Shown: one piece after another, positions 46,640 to 58,892 of the stretch
How the letters are laid out: every line of letters starts with the position of its first letter
How positions within the stretch are numbered: position 1 is the stretch's first letter
Origin: Henricia sp. BOLD:AAB3569
Taxonomy: Eukaryota > Echinodermata > Asteroidea > Spinulosida > Echinasteridae
Direction of reading: 5' to 3'
NCBI GenBank assembly: GCA_037783545.1
Contig: JBBELK010000164.1
Location: forward strand, 62,001-126,000
Length of the DNA: 64,000 bases
Notes under the pieces: model-generated
The model's database searches: none
What the model saw: the letters and a program-made list of their open reading frames with translations, nothing else
What the model was told of the DNA's origin: nothing
Program-made: the position numbers and the translations under genes

Positions 46640-49600
46640 CCAAGTGCCCATCTAATGTTGATGAACGTGTGAGCTTTCCTGTACTGGCAGCTTCAAGACT
46701 TGATCAGGTTGTGAGTAGCAACTAGCGTCTCAATGATGAATGAATGAAGGTCTCGGGAGATCACTTCACTCCGACACCTAATTATAAATTAAGATGCACA
46801 AAACAAAAATATAATTTTGGTTCTTTGAAACACTATTTCCACAATTCCATCAGGTTACAAACCCCTGGAACAAATGAACAATATTTTAAGTTTTAAAATG
46901 GCACCAAGTTGAAAAAATGCAAATGAGGGCTTCATCAGTGGTCAGCTAGTTTCATTCCCAGACCAAAACTCAAAAGATATTTTAAGATCTTCTTTAGGTC
47001 CGACGGCTGCCACGGCACGTGATCACAACGGGAGAAATTCCTCCTTCCCCCTCCCCCAACAGTTTCCGGAAATATTGGTATTTTTTCTTTCCCACATTGT
47101 TACCAAACCTTGACACAGTACATACGTCATACTCATACTTATCATAGTCATACTAGATTAAAATCTTATTGCTTGGCAATTATAATGGGCAGGTGTCTTG
47201 AACTTCATTCACTTAAAAGTGAATAGGTCATCACAAGTCCGGCGCACATGTATCGGCGCCGATAAAAGTCATCGGTTGTTACGTACGCACAGTAAAGAAC
47301 AATGGATGTTTTATGCGACTGACGAGTGATGTCATTCTGCCCCAACCCATAATTATTAATAATGGCGGCAGTTAAATCATAAATGAACACCCGGGCAGTA
47401 GAGCAGCACGCTTTGAAAATTAAGGGTTATGACCTGCAGGAACCATAGCTGCACTCCTGACCTGGAAATATGCATGACGCGTCGTGTTAACTATTTTAAA
47501 CGTGATGGCTACCGATCCATTAATATCAGATATTCGTTCGTCGTGTGTGGAATATGTGGAGCGGGAACCAGTCTATCAAAGCTGCATATGCCTCGCTCGC
47601 TCGCGCTCGATCGACGCTGTCGCACGTAAAAGCGCCACACAGCTTGACACATTTCGAGCACTGAAAGAGGGCCTACAAATACTTATTAAGCCTACACTAT
47701 TAGTAATATCTTAAATGTTTATTTTTGTATAAATGCACTGCTGATATTAAATAAGAAAACGAATTTAATACTTCGACAATTTCAGCTCAACGCGAACCGA
47801 CTCGCTCGTCGTGCGGATAAAGAACTAAATGTATTTTTGAGAGCGCCACCAAGTGTTAATGAATGGAAAACTCTGCAGACGACAACGTGCATATATGCGT
47901 GAGCGCGCCTTTTCGGAAAATGGATCTTGCAAAAGGCGACAATGCGAAAGACAGACATGACAGACACGCAGGTTTGCGTTTAATTTTTCAAAAAAAGATT
48001 TGTTCATAGACGTACCTAGTTCATTTGTTTTCAATTGGAACCGCCATTGAAACGGCCAATTTCATGGTGCTGTTTACATGAATTTGCTAAGGAAGCTGTC
48101 ATGTGTTGAGCACGTCATAGTTTATTTGCTTTATAAATTATATTGCAAAAATGAGTTGCTAGCAAAAGTCGTATTTGATTTTATACTATTTTGCTAGGCC
48201 TTACTGTTTCTAAAAACACAATTTTACATACAATTTTGGCTGGCAAACGTACAGTTGTTTGCCCAGTTTCGAATCATTGCCAGTTACGAATCATTTCAAG
48301 TTTAAGTGTAGCGCATGAAAACAAATTTTAAAACCAAACACTCAAAATACTATACATTTGAAGACCAACCATTAACCATTTTAATCATGTAATTTGTCCC
48401 GAGTTTTTTCGATTCTGTCAACGATACGGCCACATTTTTCAACTCAATCTAATTTTACGACCATCAAAAATCTGGCGCACAGGCGGGCTTGTCACAGTCA
48501 ACCCACAAAACCGCAAAACGTTGCGGGGCTACAGACGGGTTTTACACATACAAAGTAAGTATTATTATTTACAAAGTTTCAGTAAAAAAATGGGAAACTA
48601 TGGAGCAGTGAATATTTATAATACTTGCAAGTTAAGATGCAGTGTCGTTTGTCTAGTTTGGAATCGTGGGAGTAGCTTAGATGAACGTTGTCCTGCGCTG
48701 CGCCTGCGGGCCGACCTTACATAAAACAGCCGTTCTCCTTGGAGGGTTGTTTGGCATTTTTGCGCAGTAAATGCATTGGGCATCTACGGCTGTTTTATGT
48801 GTCACAATTCCACATAAGCAGCAGTGTTAATGTGGCACTGCACACTGCACACCCGGCCTTGAAATAACCCACAGCACCTCAGGCAAAATGCCATCGGTGC
48901 CCTGTGCAGTTGCTGTGTTGCCCTTAAAAAGTTCTAACACAAATTTTCCATTTCCTCATTCAGGTGCCCTTTACTATAAAAGAAAATTGCTGTGCCCTTT
49001 TGAAAATGAATTTCGAGTCCTGTGACACTACAACACCCTCTGTGGAAAGATTCTACTTCAATAAAGACAATATGTCTGCACTGATTTTACAGCTTACTGC
49101 TAAACAGTGTAGTTAATTGTGATGGGAAACTCTAATTTTAATTAACATTTTTGTTTTTAGAGTAAAACTTGCAGGACTTTTATGAGTAAAATCTTTCCCC
49201 TTTCATTTTTTGTGAAAAAGACAAGGTTCAGTCAAGTTTGATGGCTCAAATTTGCTCACAACTCCTGTTAATGCAAAGTTGTAAATGATAAAAAAATCTT
49301 TCAATGATCAATAAAATCTTGAAGACAAAATTCTGCTCTGTATAATTTTTGAATTGGAACACAATAAAAAGAAGCCATTTATATTGACATCTAGTAAGTT
49401 TTTATACATTTAGGATTCTTTTATTTTATTTACATGTATTTTCATGTTAAACTCTATTTGTAATGCCAAGCAGTTGGTTACATAATTTAAAAATTACATG
49501 CTTTTTGTAAAATGTGTCAAGCTTCAATTAATTTTAATGGCTCAAATTTGCTTAACACACTGAACCCCTATTAACTCAAACCGTGAGCCATTTGCAACAG

Positions 49601-49920
49601 AATTAACAAAAATCGTCAACACAAAACTCTGCTTAACTTCAGGGGCCAGTTTTATGCTAACAAGATCTTGACTTGCAAAGGTTAATTTTAGTTTAAATAG
49701 AAAGCAGCCTTTTTACAGTTTCAACTTTAGACAACCTTTTCTATAATAGTTACATGATTTGTTTTATTTGACCTATGTACATACATGTAGTGCACATTTT
49801 TAAAATTTCAAAACGAATACTGGATATTCTTTGCATTTGTTTTTTTCGTTTGATGATCTGAAATAATTTCAAAACCTTGTGATTGCAAATATACAAAGGG
49901 ATCTACATGTCTGTAAACAT
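46640..49920. other. Intergenic, mostly unique
   Basis: Upstream of the EOLA1-like gene. Contains a TGGAATATGTGGAGCGGGAA repeat end at 47548, a GGCCAATTTCATGGTGCTGT MITE fragment at 48044, and otherwise AT-rich DNA without recognisable genes. Confidence 0.4.
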
Positions 49921-49921
49921 G

Positions 49922-50066
49922 TACAGACCATATGAAATAGCTGCCACCATGATGTAGGCTGGCAATTTTTCCCCTTGAGAACACATGCATGGTTAGTACA
50001 ATTTGTGCTTACATAAAGCAATGTAAATAGCAAAAGTTGCCATGCGGCTATTCGATATGGTCTACA
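49922..50066. mobile_element. Diverged ATAGACC-family hairpin
   Basis: CAGACCATATGAAATAGCTG at the left and GGCTATTCGATATGGTCTAC at the right are inverted ends; the internal ACATGCATGGTT is shared with the copy at 53112-53256. Confidence 0.55.
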
Positions 50067-51151
50067 TATATGCCTTCTCTATTTATTGTTGAATTTAAGG
50101 GATCCCACTTTTTCATAACAAATATGCACAATTATATTTTCCATGATGATCAGTCAATTATGAACATCTTACATAATATTTCAGGTTATAATATTTCATC
50201 CAAAATATAATATTTATATATAAATATAAATAACATGAAAATCCACTATATAATGTATACAATTTGTTGTTGTTGATTGATGCTTGGTAATTTAACAAGT
50301 GCGTTATCTACGGGGTTATCTAAAGGTTTTGCTAATAAAAGTAACATTTTATGAATGAAAACAAGACAAACATATATACATTGTTTCGTGTTTGTTGTAT
50401 AAAAATGGTGCTCTTTTTTATTAACAGATTGGATGGGAGGGCTTTGTCAAATGTTTGGTATTAAAACTTGCTAAGATGCTTAAACATCTCTTACATTTGC
50501 AATAACACTTTTTGTTTGTTTTTCGTTAAACAGTTCTTTAAAACCCTGCAAGTATTCTGTTTTGTACTAGGCTACATGTATCACTCGGAACAAGACAAGG
50601 CTTAATTCTGGAGCTGGACCTCGGGGAAACAAAATTGGTTTTCAAACAAATTAATCCAACAATGATGAATTAAAGGGAAAAATTGTGCTTTCAAGCAGAT
50701 AAAATTTCCATTTTCACCTGCTTTTGATTTTTAAAAGTAGGTGAAAGTAAGTTTTCAGGTGTAGGTGGTGCCCTCTTTTCCCCCATTTTAAGCACTTCAT
50801 AGTGCAGCTTTTGCTCACATCTAGTAGTAGGCCTATCTATGAAGTTGGGCGAAAAAATCTCCATGTAGTCTGGGCAGAGAGGGCGCCCTATTCGGAACTA
50901 GCAAATCGGTTCGAAAGTAGCCAACTGACTTCCGATGTTCCGTTGGCAAATTCACCCAATTTACGAGCGGCTTTGCACCAAATGTCGGTATGCTTAAAAT
51001 CAGCGAAAGTTGCTACACTTCGTAGGGTCAGAGTTTTTTTCAGAATAGTCTCCTCCAGATCGCAATCAACGACGATATGAAACCCGGTTCGGAACTGGCC
51101 AAACAACTGTACAAAGCCGAAACATTTTACTAAGCAAATTTTTTGTGCTGA

Positions 51152-52239
51152 ACAGCGCCATAGACCTTATCGCTAATACCGCTTGGGCGAGTTTGCACAA
51201 AAGCACAACTGTATTATGGGAAGGAAAATGGGGCAAAGTCTGCCCCGAAAACCTTCCCACAATACATTGCTGCTTTTGTGAAAACTCACCCAAGCGGTAT
51301 TTGCGATAAGGTCTATGAAATTGGCCCCTGATCACCTACCTGACCTAGGCCATGTGCAAAACTTACTATTTTTTTCTGTATACATTAACAAAGTTTTGAA
51401 GGAAATTACCTCCTAGAATCAACAGACTCCATGTATTACTAACCTACATGTACGTGTGAATATAATTCTAAGATACGCTTCACTTTTGTTGCAATAAATA
51501 ATGTTGCTTTAATAAAAAAAAATCACAAATTTCTCCTTAATAAATTACATTCAGTAATAGTGCACAAGATAATTCACGCACACATGCAGCACCCTCTGTT
51601 GTCATGCTTACGCACAGTGCACTTGCACCGTAATTGTGTTAATATTCTTTGCAGTAATTTTATAATTTATTTATCTCAGAAATGCAACATTTCTTACAGC
51701 GCCATAGACCTTATCGCTAATACCGCTTGGGCGAGTTTGCACAAAAGCACAACTGTATTATGGGAAGGAAAATGGGGCAAAGTCTGCCCCGAAAACCTTC
51801 CCACAATACATTGCTGCTTTTGTGAAAACTCACCCAAGCGGTATTTGCGATAAGGTCTATGAAATTGGCCCCTGATCACCTACCTGACCTAGGCCATGTG
51901 CAAAACTTACTATTTTTTTCTGTATACATTAACAAAGTTTTGAAGGAAATTACCTCCTAGAATCAACAGACTCCATGTATTACTAACCTACATGTACGTG
52001 TGAATATAATTCTAAGATACGCTTCACTTTTGTTGCAATAAATAATGTTGCTTTAATAAAAAAAAATCACAAATTTCTCCTTAATAAATTACATTCTGTA
52101 ATAGTGCACAAGATAATTCACGCACACATGCAGCACCCTCTGTTGTCATGCTTACGCACAGTGCACTTGCACCGTAATTGTGTTAATATTCTTTGCAGTA
52201 ATTTTATAATTTATTTATCTCAGAAATGCAACATTTCTT
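51152..52239. repeat. 544-bp direct tandem duplication
   Basis: 51152-51695 and 51696-52239 are the same sequence read in the same direction; I saw one substitution (CATTCAGTAATAG against CATTCTGTAATAG). Both copies begin ACAGCGCC and the junction and downstream flank share ACAG. Each copy contains a complete palindromic MITE (51161-51317; 51705-51861). Confidence 0.9.
51161..51317. mobile_element. ATAGACC-type hairpin inserted in a GGGGCCAATTT-family MITE
   Basis: AGACCTTATCGCTAATACCG and CGGTATTTGCGATAAGGTCT are inverted ends; TGGGCGAGTTTGCACAAAAG/CTTTTGTGAAAACTCACCCA pair inside. Removing it and one AT joins CAGCGCCAT to GAAATTGGCCCCTG, the intact end seen at 13640-13659. Duplicated at 51705-51861. 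Confidence 0.7.
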
Positions 52240-52517
52240 ACAGAAGTCCAAGTGGGAAGTATTATAAGTAGATGATCTGTTGACTCCAGGAGGTAATTTC
52301 ATCAAAATCTTTGTTCAATGTATACGGAAAAAATACCCAAAACTTTGACAGTTGTAGGCCTATTTAAAGAATGTCCATTCCAAATTTTAAAAATATATAT
52401 TTTTCGAGCACATTTTTTCAAAATTACAATTTGCACTTTACAAGCAGGTGAGGAAAAAAAATAGTTATGGTCAATTTGTAACATCTTGGCTATATTTCAT
52501 ATCTTCTTTTATTTCAG

Positions 52518-53623
52518 TGTTCAAAGCTCATGTTCTCAAGAAGCTTTTCCCATCTGAAGGTAAGCAGGAGGAGGTGGCAGCACAAGCAAGGTCTTCCTCA
52601 AGTAATGCTCCCTCTGAGAAGCACCCTGAAGACATTCCACCAAAACTACTCAAGAGACCCAAACAAGTCTACACTGTACAGCTTCCCCCTGAAGGACTGG
52701 AACAAGTTTTAGCACAGACTAGAAAAAACGAATCAGAGGAAAGATCAACAGGTGACAGTTCGGAATCAGATTCGTCAGATGAAACTGAAGGTATGTCTTT
52801 CAACGGTTGTTTTTAGACATTAGTGCACATAACCTGTCGGACAAATTAGGAGAGAAAAAAAAATTGTAAGTTTTTATAATCAAACTAGCATTTTTACATG
52901 GTTTGTAGGTCAAACTAGACAAATCTTCAGTGTATGGTAAACTTGCCTTTTTATTATGGTATTATTCGCACAGGCAAATTGCAAAGGCAACAAATATACA
53001 AATCAACAACAAAAATATATAGAGTGTCAAGTTGTATGGACCCAAAGATTGTATTCCAAAGTTTTTCTTTTGTATATGGTTTTCCATCTTATTCACAAAC
53101 TTCAGATATATAGACCGTATCGAATAGCCGCCATCTTGTGGGGCAGTTTCTTTGTTTCTTGAAGACATGCATGGTTGCACATATTGTGCTTACATTGTTG
53201 AACAGTGTAAGTAACAAAAGGTGCCCCACAAGATGGCAGCTATTCAATACGGTCTATAAGTACTTTGCCATTTTATTTACAGACAATGTCGCATCTCACA
53301 AAAGGAGGAGAAAAAGGAAGTACAGACGAACCTCATCAAAACTAAAACAATCTTCAGGAAAGGCAGCATCATGTTCCTTTATTTCTGATGAAAGCTGTAC
53401 TCTAATTCAAGCAGAAACAAAGCAAGAAACCCATCATCATTCACCTTCAGCTAAATCTCTCCTTGCAGTGCAACTCACAAAAAACCAACGGAAGAAACTG
53501 AGAAAGAAACGAGCAAAGCTCAGTAAACTCCAAGACCAGCCGTCAAAACGAGTGACAGAATTTGTGTATGACTCTGGTAAGCAAGAACCAGACGTGCAAG
53601 CTCATGATCCAAGTGATGTGTAA
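52518..53623 (+). CDS. Partial ERICH1-like (glutamate-rich protein 1) gene
   Basis: Two visible exons: 52518-52790 and 53283 onwards, joined in frame (GAA G|AC). Exon one encodes FKAHVLKKLFPSEG, like the ERICH1 N-terminal VEKVLQRLFP, and QVYTVQLPPEGLEQ, like its YTVSLPPEG, then an acidic Ser/Glu tract. Exon two has SHKRRRKRKYRR, then LTKNQRKKLRKKRAKLSKL and RVTEFVYDSG, like the basic block and EFTYQ of ERICH1. The reading frame ends at TAA 53621-53623, but the same frame after the stop (GDETENEAKDLVNFMEGAWR) resembles the ERICH1 C-terminal helix. A donor-like CTG|GTAAGC at 53577 would exclude the stop. The first exon with the initiator was not found. The family call is moderate; whether the gene is intact is open. 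Confidence 0.5.
53112..53256. mobile_element. Intact ATAGACC-family hairpin MITE
   Basis: TAGACCGTATCGAATAGCCG and CGGTCTA ends with CCATCTTGTGGGGCA/TGCCCCACAAGATGG pairing across about 145 bp. Located in the ERICH1-like intron, 26 bp before the next exon. Related pieces: 9670-10030, 49922, 59571. Confidence 0.75.
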
Positions 53624-54139
53624 GGAGATGAGACTGAGAATGAGGCTAAAGATTTAGTCAACTTTATGGAAGGAGCGTGGCGAGTGCTTAGCTGTGAGTT
53701 AGCATTGATGAAAGTTACTGCCTTAATATCTTCTTCACGCATTGGCATTGGCAATATAAAGACTGGGCAGTCCACCTATGATTTCATCTAAATTTGAAGG
53801 GGCACTGAGGGCAACTGGAGGGGCACCACGACCAACTTTGTTCCAAATACAAGCCTTGTGACATTTAAGAGGCTACTGCACGCTTGCTTGCCAAGTTGGC
53901 CTCAGAAAATGGAAAGAAGCAATGGACACAATTAAAGAAGTGCACCCAAAAGCAACACAAGTGGAACTCTGGCTCCAAGTTGGTGGTTTATTTGAGAGTA
54001 TGTTCATATCCACTGAAAACCCAGGTACGTGTGACAACTGTAACACTGATTTTGAGTGACGTTTAATGACTGAATTACCCCTCTGATGATAAAACATGGG
54101 ATTAGAGAAACATTTATACGGTCGTCCTCATGGTTTTTA

Positions 54140-54215
54140 ACTAGAGACCTCTGACTCTCAGTCCGGGCAGATTCTGTAACAGATGAGCTAAGAAGCACAG
54201 TTTTATAGGCCTTCT
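54140..54215 (-). repeat. tRNA-like unit
   Basis: Minus strand TTAGCTCATCTGTTACAGAA and AGTCAGAGGTCTCTAG parallel the units at 38119-38430. Single diverged copy. Confidence 0.45.
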
Positions 54216-54429
54216 CCTTCATGTTTTCCCTATGTACTAAGTTTTTTGCTCGGTGTTGCATGGGAGCGCAACTGAGCAAAGTAACAAGACAAGAACAAGG
54301 ATGTCACGGAAAGAAGCAAATATTGGCCTCTGACGGTGAAGGAAGCAAGACGGAGACTGTACGCTCCATTGCCCAACCGTTTTACGATATGGCAGAACAC
54401 ATGTCAAGTAACAGACTACTGCAGGAGAC

Positions 54430-54960
54430 AAATCTCTGCAGGAGATAAATAAAAAAACTGTTGATACTCCAGGATTTTGCAAGCACACGGATCAAGCTGA
54501 CAAAAAAGGAAAACAAGTCTGGTGAGTACAGTTTTAAATTACAGTAAACTCTCATTATAGCACTCTTCAGGGACCAAAATATATTGAGCTGTATATCCAG
54601 AGAGCGCTATAACCAGTGCATACACACAATGCAGGAAATAATGGCTGGGACTTAGAAAAAGGAGCTTTATATCGAGAAGAGCTTTATATCAGGAGGTGTT
54701 AAAACGAGAGTATACTGTATTTCCACTTTTAGCGAAATGCGCGAAATTGCATGAAGGAGATAAACTGTTTGTACTCCAGTATTTTTTGAGGGCACGGATT
54801 GAGCTCACGACACTCAAGAAAGAGGAAGACAAATATTTCCTCTTAAAGCGAAATGCCAGGAAATCATATGGAGCAGATAAAAAACAACATTTGTTCTCCA
54901 TGAATTGAGCTGACAAAACTCAAGAAAGGAGAACACAATTGAGTGAGTGGAGTTGATTTC
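54430..54960. repeat. Three diverged tandem-like segments
   Basis: GAGATAAAnnnACTGTTG/TTTGTACTCCAGnATTTT followed by CACGGATnnAGCTnACnA and a purine-rich tail occurs near 54441, 54758 and, weakly, 54869. Between them GAGCTTTATATCGAG is also doubled (54662, 54679). Origin unknown; frames through it are not convincing. Confidence 0.35.
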
Positions 54961-56370
54961 CTTGCTACGCCTACAATCACCAAGGAATACAAGTGGAATG
55001 GTGAAGGACAGGTGAGTTAATGTGGATAGTGCACATTTACCATGGTGTTCAACAGTATTACCCCTGGCCATTGAGGTCTTGATAGCAGTTTGTAAATTTA
55101 TCATAGGAACAAAGCCGGAGTGGGATACAATCTTTGGATTTTAGTCTTCCTCTAGTGTCTTTTTGTATAAAACTACAGGAGGCTTCCTCTTGCTCTTTAT
55201 GTGGCCATATTCCTGTTTTCCCTCTTTTGAAATTATTTATTGCTCAATTCCCTGTTGTCCATTTTGTATTGTTCTGGACCTTATTGCTGCTTCTCCTGTC
55301 TACATCTTTCGGATTCTGTGGATTTCGGCTTCTTGTTTCTGGCCTGGATGTTATTGAAAGGAACCCATCTTTTCCTGAAAAGGGACAAGACCTCAATTCT
55401 GCAGGGACTTTTCTCACAAAACTTGATGGCTTTAGCCCAACGATCACTGTCTATTTTTGTCATCACATTCATCTGATGATGATAGAAAAATACGTTTTTG
55501 GTTGACGCAATTTGCAGCTAGATATTTACCCATAAAGCTAGGTGTTTGTGCTTGAAGTGTCTGGTGTCATCTCTGCCAAGTATTAACTTGAGATCATTGG
55601 AGAACACTACATTCATGATGCCTTTCCCGACAAGTTGAAGCTTTTTGCATAATTTGCTGAATTTTCAACAGTAAAATGTCTGTAATATCCCATCAGTATC
55701 ATACCATGTGTTGTTTGAGGCTATGGACACTTATTTTCAAGGAGCACTTTCATCCGAAAATAAAGACTTTTTGGTAAAGGTGTAGACTAGTGCAAAATGG
55801 GCCACAGTTTTACTTGAAAGAACAGCATTTGCAAGCATATCAACATTTAAGCAAATGTATACATGTATGCCGATTAGATGCATCTTTATGATGTGTATTT
55901 GAATTAATTATCAAAATTAAATTCCATTACACGCTGCACCACCTGTGCAAATCACTGTACTTAATACATGTAATTACTGAATATAAATGACTTTGGAAAG
56001 GCCTGATAATGATGTGAATGCCATCTGCTTAATGTGATAATGCTAAAATATCTCAATTAATATATGTAGCCGACTGGCAGTCTAACAGACTTCATTCGAT
56101 AAAGGGAAAATTAAATAATGTGGATGTGTTTTCTGAACAAAACGGTAAAGAAAACTATATTATTTGGGTTTTGATTGATACCATCCCCATTTTGTATCAT
56201 CGCTTAAAAATGGTATTCAGTGGTAGATTAAGACAATCATAGATTTAGGCTCAGGAATACAATCGGCCAATTCCAAGCGTGAGCCGCTCATTAACAATTT
56301 ATTGTGTTTTATTGAAGCCGGATTTGGCACTGATATTGTCTTTCTCTCACGAATCTATAATGGATGTTTC
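54961..56370. other. No gene recognised
   Basis: AT-rich. A 123-codon plus frame (55134-55505) is hydrophobic and low-complexity, with the opposite strand also open; no splice-consistent partner was seen. Confidence 0.4.
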
Positions 56371-56612
56371 TAAGGCCCGCTTCAAACGCCGAACTTCCAC
56401 CGTGTCTATTTCAAATAATGGCCAAAAAATGTGAATTAGACACGGCAGAGGTTTGGCGTTTTAAGCAACTGCCGCTCTTCTGCCGAAAGTTAGAAAGGTC
56501 TTGCCGCTTTTAACGGCAATAGAGCGGCACGGCTTCAAACGGCGAATTTCTGCCGTGTCTAATTCAATTGGCACGTCCCAAATAAGATTTACAGATGCAC
56601 CGTTTTAAAATG
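56371..56612. mobile_element. Palindromic element with CTTCAAACGCCGAA ends
   Basis: CCGCTTCAAACGCCGAACTT, CCGTGTCTATTTCAA and AATTAGACACGGCAGAGG form overlapping direct and inverted motifs; a second CTTCAAACGGCGAATTTCTG with CCGTGTCTAATTCAA lies at 56533. It looks like a composite or partly duplicated MITE. GGCGTTTGAAGCAACTGCCG at 57083 is a further fragment. Confidence 0.45.
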
Positions 56613-57794
56613 CGCATGCGCCTACTACATCCGTTTCATTGCAAAGTTAAAACCAAACGGAAATGCCCTTTTTAAAAACTATTTGGTTACCGACATGTGC
56701 CACATGTTTCTAATAATGGTTTCATACACTATGTAACAATTGTTAAGATTGTGTGCACAAAAACCGGTCATTTCTGCAATAGTGTAAATCTCCTCTAGTC
56801 TAGAGTGACAGTGTTTCGTTCTAAATCATGTTCGACGTGAGATATGAAAAGTTGCCCTGGAAACCCTTTTGAATCTTTTTATCTTTGAATTTGCATTCAG
56901 CATCATAATTACCTACATGTACGGCACCTGTGTTTCTGTATCTCTGATCAAACGCCGACAAGACCGGTGTTGGGGGAAGGGGAAGGGGAAGGGGGGAGGG
57001 CGGGTGGCGCAGAATGATTGATATGTCTCTTCTCCTGGTCCGTCATTTTGAGAAAAAAAGCATTACGTTCGACAGAATAACGGCGTTTGAAGCAACTGCC
57101 GATCATTCTCTGACGCTCTTTTGCCGACTTAAGATACACACCCTATTTGCAGAATGGACGAGGCTATTAGCCTGCACCGTGGCCCTACACCCTCGGGAAC
57201 CGTAAGAGTGGCTGCCAGGGCAAGGTATGGAGCGCGGTGAAATTTGCGGCACGTCTTTAATGTATAGATAAATTAAAAAGAAAGCCACCAACACGGTTAA
57301 AAAATACATTGCACGCTCCAGTACGTATTGACTTAAAAATACACGTACATGATCTAGGATACTAAGCCTACGATGTAAGAACTCACCACTGGGACTTGCT
57401 AAAAGCTAATTAGATATACATGCTGTACTACCCATATTTGTTGTAAAATAGCTAAACATGCTGTGTGGTCCAAGAAAATGTTTGGCGTCAGTCAAATGGT
57501 ATGCCATCCAACCTCTGCTTTAAGATTCAGTGAAGCATCCAGCCACACAGTTTCCAACCTTCACATACCATGTGCCCAGCACCTCACGGTACAACGAACT
57601 TGAGTTTTTGCACAAACCAGCTTTTTGCTGGTCTCTGGCAGTCTCCTAATGACATACAGAGCATATTGTTCGAAACATCTAGAAACCAAGCGGTTCTTCT
57701 CAGAGCCACACTCATCAATGTTCTCACACATGGTGCCGCCGTACCGTAAACATGCAAGTGTTCAATTCACCATGCTAGCTTTCAAACCCGAACC
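56613..57794. other. Intergenic before the minus-strand GPCR
   Basis: Contains a purine run (GGGGGAAGGGGAAGGGGAAG) at about 56971. Otherwise unremarkable. It should hold the GPCR1 3'UTR. Confidence 0.4.
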
Positions 57795-58892
57795 TTACTT
57801 CCATGCAATTGGCCTGATAGAAGTACGCGATGCAGGCCAAAAGACTAGTTTGAACGCCTTCCTGTACCGAGAGTTGACAGCAATGTAAATAACAGGATTT
57901 ATAACTGAATTGAGGTACAGGAGGATTCTTGTGAGATTCAGGATGATGTGTCGCTGGTTTTCGTCCAAGAGGTTGAGATGAGCGACTTGTGAAATACTGT
58001 AGCAGTGACGCGGTATCATCAGCAAGAAGTAGACTGCACCGTTCACAACCAGCATCCGAGCCACGAGGTTTCTACCCTGAAGACGCCGCTTGGGCATGAT
58101 GGGGTTTTGGGATCTAGCAGCTGCCGAGCTTCTGTTAATGGCCCGTATGGTACCAATCGACATGATGACGTTGGTTACCAGGCAGGCAACAAAGGCCGTG
58201 CCGAAGATGACAAGTATCACCAGCTCTGCCGTGGGATTTTCTGGACAGCAAACTGCCATATCAAATGTTTCTCCAGTTTCTGCATTGTCGCCAAGGAATC
58301 GCTCCGGCACATTGATGCTTAAAGAAACATATCTGTTGTTGCTTGGAATTGCGAGGAGAGATAGACACGCCCCGGCGGTCCACACGCCACATACCTGGAC
58401 AGACCTCCGTATTTTGCTCTGGCAGTGCGCCTGACGGTGTTTGAGAGGCCAGCAGACAGCGTGGAACTTGTCGTAGTTCAAAAATGTCACCAATAGCGTG
58501 GACACCCAGAAGAAGAACTTCTTTAAGACGAAGCTCCAGATGCAGCCTGCTGGGCCGAGAATCGATGTGTTCATTTCGATCGGAGAAGCACTGTAGTACC
58601 AAAGCTTCTCCCCCACGGCCGACGAAAGTAGCAAGACGTCGGCTAACGCTAATTGCAACAGGTGGAAGTTGGTGACCGTCCGCATGTGTGGGACTCGAAC
58701 CACCACACACAGGAAGGACAAGTTGGTGACTAATCCAGCAATAAGGAGAGCAGGCATAATACCCACTACCAAGGCCGAGTCAAAGGCCGTGTACATGATC
58801 TCACTCGTCTCATCACCGTCCAGGACCACGGTGCCATTGACCCCTGCAATGTCCGTGTGGCAGTAGACCCAGATGTGCATTCGGCCTCCCAT
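57795..58892 (-). CDS. Class A (rhodopsin-like) GPCR, intronless, TRH-receptor-like
   Basis: 365-residue single-exon receptor. Seven membrane segments: TM1 about 41-66 (GLVTN carries the conserved Asn), TM2 76-97 (LALAD, Asp85), TM3 117-140 starting at Cys117, TM4 168-183, TM5 222-247, TM6 279-297, TM7 318-339 with NPVIY (332-336). Cys215/216 in the second extracellular loop can pair with Cys117. The phrase MRTVTN before TM2 resembles thyrotropin-releasing-hormone and related peptide receptors. Odd points: the DRY box is DKF (141-143), so the arginine is lysine, and TM6 lacks the CWxP motif (FLLMIP instead). NGT and NTS near the N terminus and first loop are potential glycosylation sites. Ligand unknown. 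Paralogous to the receptor at 62379. Start taken at the first Met; Met5 is possible. Confidence 0.9.
   Translation of the reverse strand: MGGRMHIWVYCHTDIAGVNGTVVLDGDETSEIMYTAFDSALVVGIMPALLIAGLVTNLSFLCVVVRVPHMRTVTNFHLLQLALADVLLLSSAVGEKLWYYSASPIEMNTSILGPAGCIWSFVLKKFFFWVSTLLVTFLNYDKFHAVCWPLKHRQAHCQSKIRRSVQVCGVWTAGACLSLLAIPSNNRYVSLSINVPERFLGDNAETGETFDMAVCCPENPTAELVILVIFGTAFVACLVTNVIMSIGTIRAINRSSAAARSQNPIMPKRRLQGRNLVARMLVVNGAVYFLLMIPRHCYSISQVAHLNLLDENQRHIILNLTRILLYLNSVINPVIYIAVNSRYRKAFKLVFWPASRTSIRPIAWK

Noticed and set aside
55134..55505. 123-codon hydrophobic frame
   Set aside because: Low-complexity Leu/Phe/Ser, both strands open, no homologue recognised and no splice partner.
58090..58710. 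Long frames in other phases across GPCR1
   Set aside because: Overlap a complete seven-pass receptor; compositional shadows.
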